Origin: JBBSJV01 sp038256935
Lineage (GTDB): Bacteria; Patescibacteriota; JACMRA01
Reading direction: 5' to 3'
DNA length: 41,731 bases
NCBI GenBank assembly: GCA_038256935.1
Contig: JBBSJV010000001.1
Span: forward strand, 1-41,731
The position numbers and the translations under genes were made by a program. This document shows positions 8,428 through 15,159 of this stretch, in pieces; position 1 is the stretch's first letter; every line of letters begins with the position of its first letter. A model generated the notes under the pieces. It was not told the origin of the DNA and did no database searches. It worked only from the letters and a program-made list of their open reading frames with translations.

Positions 8428-8502
8428 TGTCACCCTGAATTTATTTCAGGGTCTTTTAATTATACAATAGAAGAAAGATTCTGAAACGTGTTCAGAATGA
8501 CA
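8428..8502. repeat. Palindromic element, family P1, copy 2
   Basis: This 75-bp element has ends TGTCACCCTGAATT and TTCAGAATGACA. The left 33 bases match the copy at 518-583. It sits between the start of rsmH and the terminator of the tRNA-Arg(TCT) transcript. Confidence 0.7.
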
Positions 8503-8541
8503 AAAACCTTTGAATACATTGAATGTACAGCTGCTACAAAT

Positions 8542-8563
8542 AAAAAAACCCGCGTTTGCGGGA
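8542..8563 (-). terminator. Rho-independent terminator after tRNA-Arg(TCT)
   Basis: On the minus strand a hairpin CCCGC-AAAC-GCGGG is followed by a run of seven T. It lies 18 bp past the CCA end of tRNA-Arg(TCT) and would end the tRNA/repeat-array transcript. Confidence 0.85.
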
Positions 8564-8580
8564 TGGGTTAATTATTAAAA

Positions 8581-8657
8581 TGGTACAACCTACTGGATTC
8601 GAACCAGTGGCCCACAGCTTAGAAGGCTGTTGCTCTATCCAACTGAGCTAAGGTTGC
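8581..8657 (-). tRNA. tRNA-Arg (anticodon TCT)
   Basis: A full cloverleaf of 77 nt including an encoded CCA. The acceptor stem pairs GCAACCT with AGGTTGT and the D arm holds AGCTCAGTTGG. The anticodon stem ACAGC/GCTGT has loop CTTCTAA, giving anticodon TCT (reads AGA/AGG). The T arm is CTGG-TTCGAAT-CCAG. It is the last gene of a probable transcript that begins with tRNA-Arg(GCG). Confidence 0.95.
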
Positions 8658-8726
8658 ATGTATTTTTACTGTAAGAGATGCTTTAGTTATTGTAAAGGGG
8701 GGGGGTGAAGTTGGCGTTTAGCTAGT

Positions 8727-9081
8727 CTGGATCAAGTCCAGCCTGTTCTAGCTGGTACTTACGTACCTGCCTTTCTCTCAATCGCCGTGTGGCTCAAGTC
8801 GGGCCGCAATTCGGTTGGTTCATTCTGAACCTAGCACCCTAGCTCGCCGCATGGCATCGCCGTGTGGCTTTGGGATCGGAGCAAGTCCGATCTGTTCATG
8901 CTTAGCTTAGTACTTCTCTCAGTCGCCGTGAGGCTTGGGGCAAAATAAATTTGCCTGAGTTCTAGCTAATGCTTACGCATTTGCCTTTCTCTCAGTCGCC
9001 GTGAGGCTTGGGGCAAAATAAATTTGCCTGAGTTCTAGCTAATGCTTACGCATTTGCCTTTCTCTCAGTCGCCGTGAGGCT
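8727..9081 (-). repeat. Array of structured repeat units between two tRNA-Arg genes
   Basis: Two exact 73-bp tandem units (8915-8987, 8988-9060), a third start (9061-9081) and at least three diverged units upstream fill the spacer. Each unit holds the near-constant block CTCTCAGTCGCCGTGAGGCT, whose GCC-GTGA-GGC forms a hairpin. A variable hairpin follows: CTGGA/TCCAG at 8727-8741, GATCGGA/TCCGATC at 8874-8892, GGCAAA/TTTGCC at 8939-8955 and 9012-9028. A linker GTTCTAGCT leads to another hairpin with constant loop TTAC: GGTAC/GTACC at 8754-8767, AATGC/GCATT at 8968-8981 and 9041-9054. Stems change in sequence but remain paired. No open frame is evident. The strand is inferred from the flanking tRNAs and the terminator at 8542. 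Confidence 0.75.
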
Positions 9082-9159
9082 TGGTGCAATCGGCAGGGAT
9101 CGAACCTGCGACCTTCTGGACCGCAACCAGATGCTCTAAATCCACTGAGCTACGACTGC
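9082..9159 (-). tRNA. tRNA-Arg (anticodon GCG)
   Basis: A complete cloverleaf of 78 nt with encoded CCA. Acceptor GCAGTCG pairs with CGATTGC, the anticodon stem is TCTGG/CCAGA with loop TTGCGGT, and the T arm is GCAGG-TTCGATC-CCTGC. The anticodon is GCG, reading CGC and, by wobble, CGT. Most bacteria read these with an ACG anticodon edited to inosine, so GCG is unusual. The first repeat unit of the array abuts its 3' end. Confidence 0.92.
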
Positions 9160-9250
9160 ATCTTTATTAATCAAGCTATAAATTGAGGTTTTGTCAATAG
9201 CTCCATCCTTTAAGCTTGCCAAATTTGCTGTAAGTTTGTATAAACTGAAT

Positions 9251-9469
9251 ATGCCTGCAGATAATGATAAAACAAATACGCTGAGTCTTGAGCAGAAACT
9301 TCAACGTTTACAAGAGATTCAAATTATGCTAGAGGAGAAGAAGGTAACGTTGTCTGAAAGTATGCCCTTATTAAAAGAGGCATTTGAGCTAAAAAAAGCA
9401 ATAGAGCAGGAGTTAAGTGAGATGGAAAATCAATTAATCCAGCTTTCAAAATCTTCTACTACGGAATAA
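9251..9469 (+). CDS. xseB: Exodeoxyribonuclease VII small subunit
   Basis: Using the ATG at 9251 the product is 72 residues, the normal size for XseB. It shows the two-helix pattern of the family: LSLEQKLQRLQEIQIMLEE, then VTLSESMPLLKEAFELKKAI, then a coiled tail. XseB binds XseA to form the bidirectional single-strand exonuclease VII. xseA is not in this window. A TTG start at 9191 would add 20 residues unlike the family. Confidence 0.85.
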   Translation: MPADNDKTNTLSLEQKLQRLQEIQIMLEEKKVTLSESMPLLKEAFELKKAIEQELSEMENQLIQLSKSSTTE

Positions 9470-9470
9470 T

Positions 9471-9932
9471 ATGTTCTCGCCAGATCAAATAATACAGTTT
9501 AATCATGTGGTGGATATTATCCATTCGTACTTTCCATATATTGGGTTTTTGGCTTGTGTATTTATTTTTGAGAGTCATTTACCAGCTCAAAAAGTTATCA
9601 AAGACAGAAATAACCCTATTGAAAAAAGAATTTTTAAAATTAAGTTTTGGGCAATTGTGCTATTTGCCTCCACTTGGTTTTCCCAAGCTATTTTAGGGGG
9701 GTGTCTCGTTCATATCCCTCAAAATGCTTTAAATCAATTGTATTTTGGCCGGCCACTTCATGATTTTGGTTTGTTCTATCGAGAAAGCCTTCCACCAGGG
9801 TATCTGCCTTTTTTGAGGACCTTCTATTTATTTTTATTTGTATATGTAACTTGGAGATCAGTTGTGTTTTATCGTAAATACATTAGTAATCCTAGCTCCA
9901 GTGATGACATCTATTCATCTTTAAAAGCCTAA
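9471..9932 (+). CDS. Small multi-pass membrane protein with GCLVHIPQN motif
   Basis: This 153-residue protein has about four hydrophobic segments (near 20-35, 58-78, 112-130 and one short one). It starts 1 bp after the xseB stop. Between helices it carries GGCLVHIPQNALNQLYFGRP. A similar segment, NGCILIHLQNWLASQY, occurs at the same place in the membrane protein at 30114-30662, so the two look like distant paralogs. The shape recalls DUF2784-type proteins, but I cannot confirm that. Function unknown. Confidence 0.6.
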   Translation: MFSPDQIIQFNHVVDIIHSYFPYIGFLACVFIFESHLPAQKVIKDRNNPIEKRIFKIKFWAIVLFASTWFSQAILGGCLVHIPQNALNQLYFGRPLHDFGLFYRESLPPGYLPFLRTFYLFLFVYVTWRSVVFYRKYISNPSSSDDIYSSLKA

Positions 9933-9938
9933 AAATTT

Positions 9939-10283
9939 ATGAATATCAATTTTAGCAGTTGGAGAGTGATTTTAACAAGCTTTATAATTGTTGTGATTAG
10001 TTGCTATGTGTTCTACAGCTACGCTAGCACCGAAATAATGACACTTGCCCATCTTAAAAAATTTGATATTCCCAGTATTTGTTTATCCAAAGAAAAGCCA
10101 GATTTTAAATATGCCAAGGTGGTTAAATATGAAAACTATAGAGGTACAGCTGAAATCTACTGTGTGTATCAAAATTCTCAAGGCAATCAAGTGGTTAGCT
10201 TAGATTATTTGAGGCAATGGAGAATAGTACAGCGAAAAAGCCTATCAGCTAGGTTTTCTTGGTATTTTCCAGTTTATTTTTAA
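9939..10283 (+). CDS. Small anchored or secreted protein
   Basis: The 114-residue product has one N-terminal hydrophobic helix (about 9-28, VILTSFIIVVISCYVFY) followed by a polar region with two Cys (ICLSK, IYCVY). It begins 6 bp after the preceding membrane protein gene, so xseB and the two membrane genes probably form one transcript. Its stop overlaps the stop of the convergent gene at 10280. No family recognised. Confidence 0.6.
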   Translation: MNINFSSWRVILTSFIIVVISCYVFYSYASTEIMTLAHLKKFDIPSICLSKEKPDFKYAKVVKYENYRGTAEIYCVYQNSQGNQVVSLDYLRQWRIVQRKSLSARFSWYFPVYF

Positions 10284-10522
10284 AACCCGAAATTAGTAGT
10301 GCGATTACCAGATTGTAGGGTTTGGATGAATCTGTTGTAATTGATACTTGTAAGACCCACAAAAAATAGCATCAAAATCACAATAGGGATCACAATTATA
10401 TAAACGTTGCTGGGTTTGTAGCTTTTAGCTAACAGATTATAAATTGCTATAATTACTGCAATGAAGAGGAAAAACGAAGCAAAAAGTAGTAGGAAAACAA
10501 ATACTGATGAGATTAGTTCCAT
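10280..10522 (-). CDS. Small two-helix membrane protein
   Basis: From the ATG at 10522 (MELISSVFVF) the product is 80 residues with two strong hydrophobic helices (about 5-30 and 40-60) and a polar tail ending TTNFGF. A longer TTG-started frame to 10582 exists but would run through the tRNA-Val terminator, so I reject it. Function unknown. Confidence 0.55.
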   Translation of the reverse strand: MELISSVFVFLLLFASFFLFIAVIIAIYNLLAKSYKPSNVYIIVIPIVILMLFFVGLTSINYNRFIQTLQSGNRTTNFGF

Positions 10523-10568
10523 AGGACAAATTAAATTAAAATTTGAAAATTTGTTGTGGGTACTTATG

Positions 10569-10590
10569 AAAAAAGGAACCAATTGGTTCC
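10569..10590 (-). terminator. Rho-independent terminator after tRNA-Val
   Basis: Minus strand: hairpin GGAACC-AATT-GGTTCC followed by TTTTTT, 36 bp beyond the tRNA-Val CCA end. Confidence 0.8.
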
Positions 10591-10625
10591 GCTACAAAAA
10601 TGAAATTTAGTTATTTTTTGTTTTA

Positions 10626-10700
10626 TGGTGGGTGATGAGAGATTTGAACTCCCGACCTTCTCGGTGTAAACGAGCTGCGCTACCACTGCGCCAATCACCC
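10626..10700 (-). tRNA. tRNA-Val (anticodon TAC)
   Basis: A 75-nt cloverleaf with encoded CCA. Acceptor GGGTGAT pairs with ATCACCC, the D arm is GCGC-AGTGGTA-GCGC, the anticodon loop is TTTACAC (anticodon TAC), and the T arm is GGGAG-TTCAAAT-CTCTC. Confidence 0.95.
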
Positions 10701-10750
10701 ATAACAGTAATTAAAGGGCAAGATATGGATTATTGTCAAGTCAAAATTCC

Positions 10751-11962
10751 TTAATTTTTAACATCTGCTAATAAAATAACCTCATCTTTCAATTCTGATA
10801 TAGAAGCATTGAGTAAGTCAAAATCTGATGTTTTTATTTCCTGCATAAAGTTCTCTAAAGTATAGCTAGAATAGTTGTAGACGGTTATTTCATCACCTGA
10901 AAACAGGTTTACAGTATAATCATTACCTTCAATATGAAATTCTAAATCAATATCTTTGATCATTTTAGCACTTATTATCCATGAATCAATCTCTTGATTA
11001 AGCCCCCTTACAAGTTCATAATCTTCTTTTTCAAAGCCAATTTCATCTAATAACCAGGTGGAATGCTCTATTATGTATTTATTTTGCATATGCTCATCCA
11101 TATCTGCATATTCATTTTTGTATTTTAGATAGGTATTTATCCACAAATAATCATCTTTATCAAAACTACCAGAAAAATTATTTAAGGTTTTCTGCTTATC
11201 CAATGAACTGCCAATAGTAGAACCTAAAAACAGCACTAAGTTGCAACTTTTTTCAGTTGAGGAAGACTTATTATAAAATAAAATATCTCTAATCATGTTC
11301 TCGTCGATATCAATTACATGATTATTTACGGGTACATTTATATTCCATTTTGAAAAGTTTTCTTCTAAGAGATCTAGTATGTCTTTACTTATATCAATAG
11401 CTGAATATGTAATGTTTTTATCATGCTTTTGAAATTTTTCAATGACTATTTTTGCTAAAAAACCGTTACCAGGACCAACATCTACAAGATTAATTTTATC
11501 ATACCCCTTTAAGCGCATAAGGAGATAATCAAAGCTAACATCCATGATTTCAAGGCCCCTCTCAAGCTCTGAATCTTCGAGACTTAATAAATAGTCACTA
11601 AATGAATTCCATAGCCCAGCACCTTTATCAAAATAGCAATATTTATGAGGGATAATTTTATGACTTCTTATTTTAGTCATGATTTCAATGATTTGAGAAA
11701 CAGTGAAGATTTTGTAGATGCGAGCCTTAACCACTATTTTTCTATACGACAATTTATTTTTAAATTTTTGGGCGTTTTGTTTTAACTTCTCTAATTCATT
11801 ATTATTTTGAAAATTATCAATAATATAATACTTTCCCTTACTTTCCTGTAGAACCAAGTTATTCTTTTTTTCTAGAGCAGCTTCTATCCACTTAGCAACA
11901 GTAGGGTGAGAGACGCCGAATTTTTTGGCAACCGTGTATGGTTTGAGAGGTTTTTGTGTCAT
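10751..11962 (-). CDS. HTH domain fused to EgtD-like SAM methyltransferase
   Basis: This protein has 403 residues. Residues about 8-50 form a helix-turn-helix (PYTVAKKFGVSHPTVAKWIE) with a short beta wing. A charged linker follows. Residues about 135-400 resemble the histidine N-alpha-methyltransferase fold (EgtD, Methyltransf_33). Supporting segments are the SAM motif VDVGPGNG at 160-167, a YSAIDIS segment at 186-192, and the family's LVLFLGSTIGSSL at 242-254. EgtD relatives methylate an amino-acid alpha-amine; a DNA-binding partner domain is not part of the classical enzyme. The gene is divergent from a small gene at 12067, with a dyad between them that could be its operator. The fold is fairly confident; substrate unknown. 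Confidence 0.7.
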   Translation of the reverse strand: MTQKPLKPYTVAKKFGVSHPTVAKWIEAALEKKNNLVLQESKGKYYIIDNFQNNNELEKLKQNAQKFKNKLSYRKIVVKARIYKIFTVSQIIEIMTKIRSHKIIPHKYCYFDKGAGLWNSFSDYLLSLEDSELERGLEIMDVSFDYLLMRLKGYDKINLVDVGPGNGFLAKIVIEKFQKHDKNITYSAIDISKDILDLLEENFSKWNINVPVNNHVIDIDENMIRDILFYNKSSSTEKSCNLVLFLGSTIGSSLDKQKTLNNFSGSFDKDDYLWINTYLKYKNEYADMDEHMQNKYIIEHSTWLLDEIGFEKEDYELVRGLNQEIDSWIISAKMIKDIDLEFHIEGNDYTVNLFSGDEITVYNYSSYTLENFMQEIKTSDFDLLNASISELKDEVILLADVKN

Positions 11963-11986
11963 TTTAATTATGTTTAATGGTTATTC

Positions 11987-12025
11987 TTGACATGGTTACA
12001 AAACTATTGTAAACATATTTGTCAA
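11987..12025. promoter_or_regulatory. Nested dyad in divergent promoter region
   Basis: The intergenic region holds outer arms TTGACA (11987-11992) and TGTCAA (12020-12025), which are exact inverted repeats. Inside are GTTACA (11995-12000) and TGTAAA (12008-12013), nearly inverted. The outer arms also look like back-to-back -35 boxes for the two divergent genes. A site like this could be bound by the HTH protein it adjoins; that is inference. Confidence 0.5.
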
Positions 12026-12066
12026 TAATTCTACAACAATTTTAATCTAGATTTATTACCTATTGT

Positions 12067-12324
12067 ATGACAGTTTCTAGAGACAAACAAATGAGTAAGA
12101 AACAAAGTAAAAAATCAAAGCAATGGTTAAAAAAATTTGTTTTAGAAAAACTCAAAGAAATTGAATTAGCATGCTGTTTAGCTGGTGAACCGCTATCATC
12201 TAGAGATGTAGAAGAAATTTTGGTTACACTCCAAAATGAGGAGTATACTAATAAACCATCATTTTTTCAAATTAGTCAATCAGATCATTCAAAAGTTAAT
12301 ACTTTGGCTAAATCAAAGCAATAA
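12067..12324 (+). CDS. Hypothetical small basic protein
   Basis: The product is 85 residues, strongly basic at the N-terminus (SKKQSKKSKQWLKKFVLEKL), then a helical part with CCLAGEPLSSRDVEEILVTL. It may start at the internal ATG at 12091. It is divergently transcribed from the HTH-methyltransferase gene. No family recognised; the Lys-rich start could bind nucleic acid. Confidence 0.5.
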   Translation: MTVSRDKQMSKKQSKKSKQWLKKFVLEKLKEIELACCLAGEPLSSRDVEEILVTLQNEEYTNKPSFFQISQSDHSKVNTLAKSKQ

Positions 12325-12394
12325 TAGAACGGAATCTATACTTCAAAAATAAAAATAAGATGAATGGTTACAGTCGGATTGAATACATTATCAG

Positions 12395-13222
12395 CTATAA
12401 GCTAAGATTTCCTATCAAACATTCATTCAAATAATATAAAGTAGTTTCAAGGACTTGCTGTGGAGTCAATTCAGTAGTATCTAGTCTTGCTGAGTCATTT
12501 GATATAATCCCTATTTGCATTTGCTCCATCCAAACAAGGTCTGCTTCGTCTCTTCTGATGTATCCTGATTCAAATTCTTGTCTTACCCTAGCGTCATGTT
12601 CAGCATCTAGAGTTGATAATTTATGTTTTAGTTTATAATCTTGCTGGTATCTAATATAATTTTGTGAGTGAGAAACTTCTAGTAACAATCTAAATATTTT
12701 ATATCCATCACCCGACAGCTTTTTGACGTGGTTTGGATTAGACCCTCTTCCATCCAAGACTACAGGGTAAGGACAGGTGGAGATAATCTCATAAACTTTA
12801 TCGAAAAAAGCAAACTGCTCAAAATCTTTTTGTGCATAAAAGGCAACACGTGAGCTAATACGAGGGTTTCGCAAAGTTTCCATAGAAAGTATCCTACCAT
12901 CATACTTGATAGTAAGCCCTGTTAGATCTAAACTAATTTCTAGTTGGTTAAAGACTTCTGAGATATTGCCGGTGTTACATTCCAATTGCTGGTCTTCATA
13001 TGCATATGTAAGCGCTCTATGAATTAACCCAGAATCTAAACTTGGTATAGCAAGAGTAGATGCTAGATTGCGATTGAGTGTACCTTTGCCAGCTCCTGCC
13101 AATCCATAAATATTTATTAATAGATCACTAGTAAGAGTTTCTTTCAACTGCTGAATTGAATCCATGGAAAATGGCTGTGGCTGTAGTTTGAAGCCTATAT
13201 TGTCTGGATAAGGAGAATGCAT
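12395..13222 (-). CDS. cmk: Cytidylate kinase-like protein
   Basis: This P-loop nucleoside monophosphate kinase has Walker A GLAGAGKGT (40-48), the substrate segment DSGLIHRALTY, ISSRVAFYAQ, VVLDGRG and an RRDEADL lid-like stretch, in the order of Cmk. Cmk phosphorylates CMP and dCMP. At 275 residues it is longer than usual, through about 30 extra residues before the P-loop. The ATG at 13165 would remove much of that extension. It starts 3 bp after the stop of the Ser/Glu-rich gene and so is probably cotranscribed with it. Confidence 0.8.
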   Translation of the reverse strand: MHSPYPDNIGFKLQPQPFSMDSIQQLKETLTSDLLINIYGLAGAGKGTLNRNLASTLAIPSLDSGLIHRALTYAYEDQQLECNTGNISEVFNQLEISLDLTGLTIKYDGRILSMETLRNPRISSRVAFYAQKDFEQFAFFDKVYEIISTCPYPVVLDGRGSNPNHVKKLSGDGYKIFRLLLEVSHSQNYIRYQQDYKLKHKLSTLDAEHDARVRQEFESGYIRRDEADLVWMEQMQIGIISNDSARLDTTELTPQQVLETTLYYLNECLIGNLSL

Positions 13223-13225
13223 AAT

Positions 13226-13786
13226 CTAGAGTGTAGGTGTAGTTGTTGTGGCATTGGCATCCCATTGGACTGGCTCCACTACTCTAATAGAATTTACTCT
13301 AAATGTCCCATCGTTATTGTCTACAAAAGAGATTGCAATTCTATAAGAATTACCTACTTCTAAATTAGTCTGAGAAAGATTTAGGTTGGTTTTTCTTCCA
13401 GATCTAAAGTAAGTACTATCGTCATAAGCTGAAGCCTTGATATCAAAGGTATATGATGTAAGGCCGTTTGTTCCTGCACTTCTTGAATCTACAGTTGCGA
13501 TGATTTCACCTGTATTTGCTGTAGGGTTAGTTGACTCTAAACTAGAAGATGAGACTGATGAATCAGTAATTTCTTCTTCTTCGATGATTTCTTCCTCAAT
13601 TATCTCTTCCTCTTCAGAACTACTAGAAGATGAAAATGAAGATGATGAACTTGAGCTACTAGACTGATTACTAGTAGCTTGGCGGCTGCGAGTCATGCTT
13701 TGGTTTAAAACAAACACCCCCCCCAGAATTAATAACATGGTGATGATGGCTACGATGATGCTGGCACGGTTGGAACGTTGTTCCAT
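13226..13786 (-). CDS. Membrane-anchored Ser/Glu-rich surface protein
   Basis: The 186-residue product has a short basic start, one membrane helix (about 8-28, ASIIVAIITMLLILGGVFVL), then a low-complexity stalk (runs of Ser, then Glu/Ile blocks) to about residue 85. A C-terminal beta-rich region (ATVDSRSAG and on) follows to the end. The layout is that of a single-pass protein displaying a small domain on a stalk. A similar Ser-rich anchored protein is encoded at 16037. Function unknown. Confidence 0.65.
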   Translation of the reverse strand: MEQRSNRASIIVAIITMLLILGGVFVLNQSMTRSRQATSNQSSSSSSSSSFSSSSSSEEEEIIEEEIIEEEEITDSSVSSSSLESTNPTANTGEIIATVDSRSAGTNGLTSYTFDIKASAYDDSTYFRSGRKTNLNLSQTNLEVGNSYRIAISFVDNNDGTFRVNSIRVVEPVQWDANATTTTPTL

Positions 13787-13909
13787 ATAAATATAATATT
13801 AAATTTTAAAATTTTTATAAAAGGTATTTTAAGATATAAATAATCTTTCACTAGACGTCAAGCAAGAATTAATCTTTGCTTTAAACACGATTGAATAAAC
13901 ATTTATTAG

Positions 13910-14848
13910 ATGTCACTGCAAAAAATAAATCTAAATCTAAACGATAAAGCTATTTTGGAGCAACTTAGTCAAAGACAGATTTATCTCAAATCACCTGCTG
14001 GGAAAAATGCTAAGGTCATCAAATCTCAGCTTGAGCTGGGTAAACAAAATTCCTTGATTTACCTACAAAGAAGTAGCCTGCAGACTCGCCTTTCTATGTT
14101 GGAGGAGAATAATCTCTATAAAACTGTCCAAGATTTAGGGCAAAAATTGTCTATCCAAAAAGTTCCAAGAAGAATTGAGTGTTATGATATTTCCCATTTA
14201 TCAGGTAAATTTGTGTACGGTTCCATGATTGTATTTATGGATGGTAAGCCCAATAAAAAGCTGTACAAATTATTTAAAACCAAAGAACAAAATAACGATT
14301 TTGCCAACCACAAAGAAGTTTTATCGAGAAGATTAAATAGGGCTTTGGAGCAAATTCAAACTGGAGTAGATAAGGGTTGGGGATTGCCTGATTTGATCAT
14401 AGTTGATGGCGGTAAAGGTCAATTATCCTCTGATATTGAAGTGCTTAAAGAGCATTACCAGATTTTTAAAGACAATAACCTTGCTTTTCCAGTAGAAATT
14501 TGCGCCCTTGCCAAAGAAGAAGAGTTGATTTTTGTGCCCAATAACCCTGACCCGATCAGATTAAATGGTGATACCTTAGCGTTAGTGCAAAGAATCAGAG
14601 ATGAAGCTCATCGTTTTGCCATCACAAACAATCGAAAGGCTAGACTTAGAACCATCGAAAAAAGTGCTCTTGATGATATAAAAGGTGTGGGCTCAAAAAC
14701 TAAGATTAAACTTCTTACTATTTTTGGCTCTGTTGCAAATCTTGCTGATAGTTTAGTCAATAATCCAGAGCTAGTGTATGAAGCTGTAGGCAAAAGTGTA
14801 ACACAAAAACTAAAAGATCACTTTGCTGTTAAAACTGAGAAGGGTTAG
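13910..14848 (+). CDS. UvrC C-terminal half (RNase H endonuclease plus HhH)
   Basis: The 312 residues match only the C-terminal half of UvrC. They start at the connector region (SPAGKNAKVIKSQLELGKQN), then the RNase H-like nuclease with acidic and His residues in place: D93 (ECYDISHLSG), D166 (LIIVDGGKGQ) and H234 (RDEAHRFAI). A tandem helix-hairpin-helix ends the protein (DDIKGVGSKTKIKLL). The GIY-YIG nuclease that makes the 3' incision and the UVR domain that binds UvrB are missing, and no trace of them lies upstream in any frame. Preserved catalytic residues suggest it is not simple decay. Confidence 0.85.
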   Translation: MSLQKINLNLNDKAILEQLSQRQIYLKSPAGKNAKVIKSQLELGKQNSLIYLQRSSLQTRLSMLEENNLYKTVQDLGQKLSIQKVPRRIECYDISHLSGKFVYGSMIVFMDGKPNKKLYKLFKTKEQNNDFANHKEVLSRRLNRALEQIQTGVDKGWGLPDLIIVDGGKGQLSSDIEVLKEHYQIFKDNNLAFPVEICALAKEEELIFVPNNPDPIRLNGDTLALVQRIRDEAHRFAITNNRKARLRTIEKSALDDIKGVGSKTKIKLLTIFGSVANLADSLVNNPELVYEAVGKSVTQKLKDHFAVKTEKG

Positions 14849-15066
14849 TTTTTAATCAACCACTTGTGCTGGCCAAGATCGATCATAATCTTCTCTCGAT
14901 GCCTGTTAAAGAGTAAATACAAAAGTAACGATAAAGGTACGCTGATTAGAAAAAGAATGTAGATTTCTCCGCTGGTTTTATAAAAATACCTTTGATCATA
15001 AGCACGAATGTACTTGTCATAAAAGTTTTGTAGGTATTCCAAAAAGCTAAGCCAGAATTGGTCCAT
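14845..15066 (-). CDS. Small single-pass membrane protein
   Basis: The product is 73 residues: an aromatic amphipathic N-terminal half, then one hydrophobic helix (about 35-53, IYILFLISVPLSLLLYLLF) and a basic tail. Its stop overlaps the convergent UvrC-half gene by 4 bp. No family recognised. Confidence 0.5.
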   Translation of the reverse strand: MDQFWLSFLEYLQNFYDKYIRAYDQRYFYKTSGEIYILFLISVPLSLLLYLLFNRHREKIMIDLGQHKWLIKN

Positions 15067-15159
15067 GAGTATAGTTTATCATGGTTTTTGAGTATAGTCT
15101 AGTTTTTTTGACAGAATAAATAAGAAGCTCTTCAATGTAAAAGAAATAAATATTATCTT

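Noticed and set aside
8915..9081. CRISPR array
   Set aside because: The 73-bp units are directly tandem with no unique spacers, the diverged units vary in length, and no cas gene is nearby.
10523..10582. N-terminal extension (TTG start at 10582) of the small membrane protein
   Set aside because: It would begin inside the tRNA-Val terminator hairpin; the ATG at 10522 gives a normal membrane protein start.
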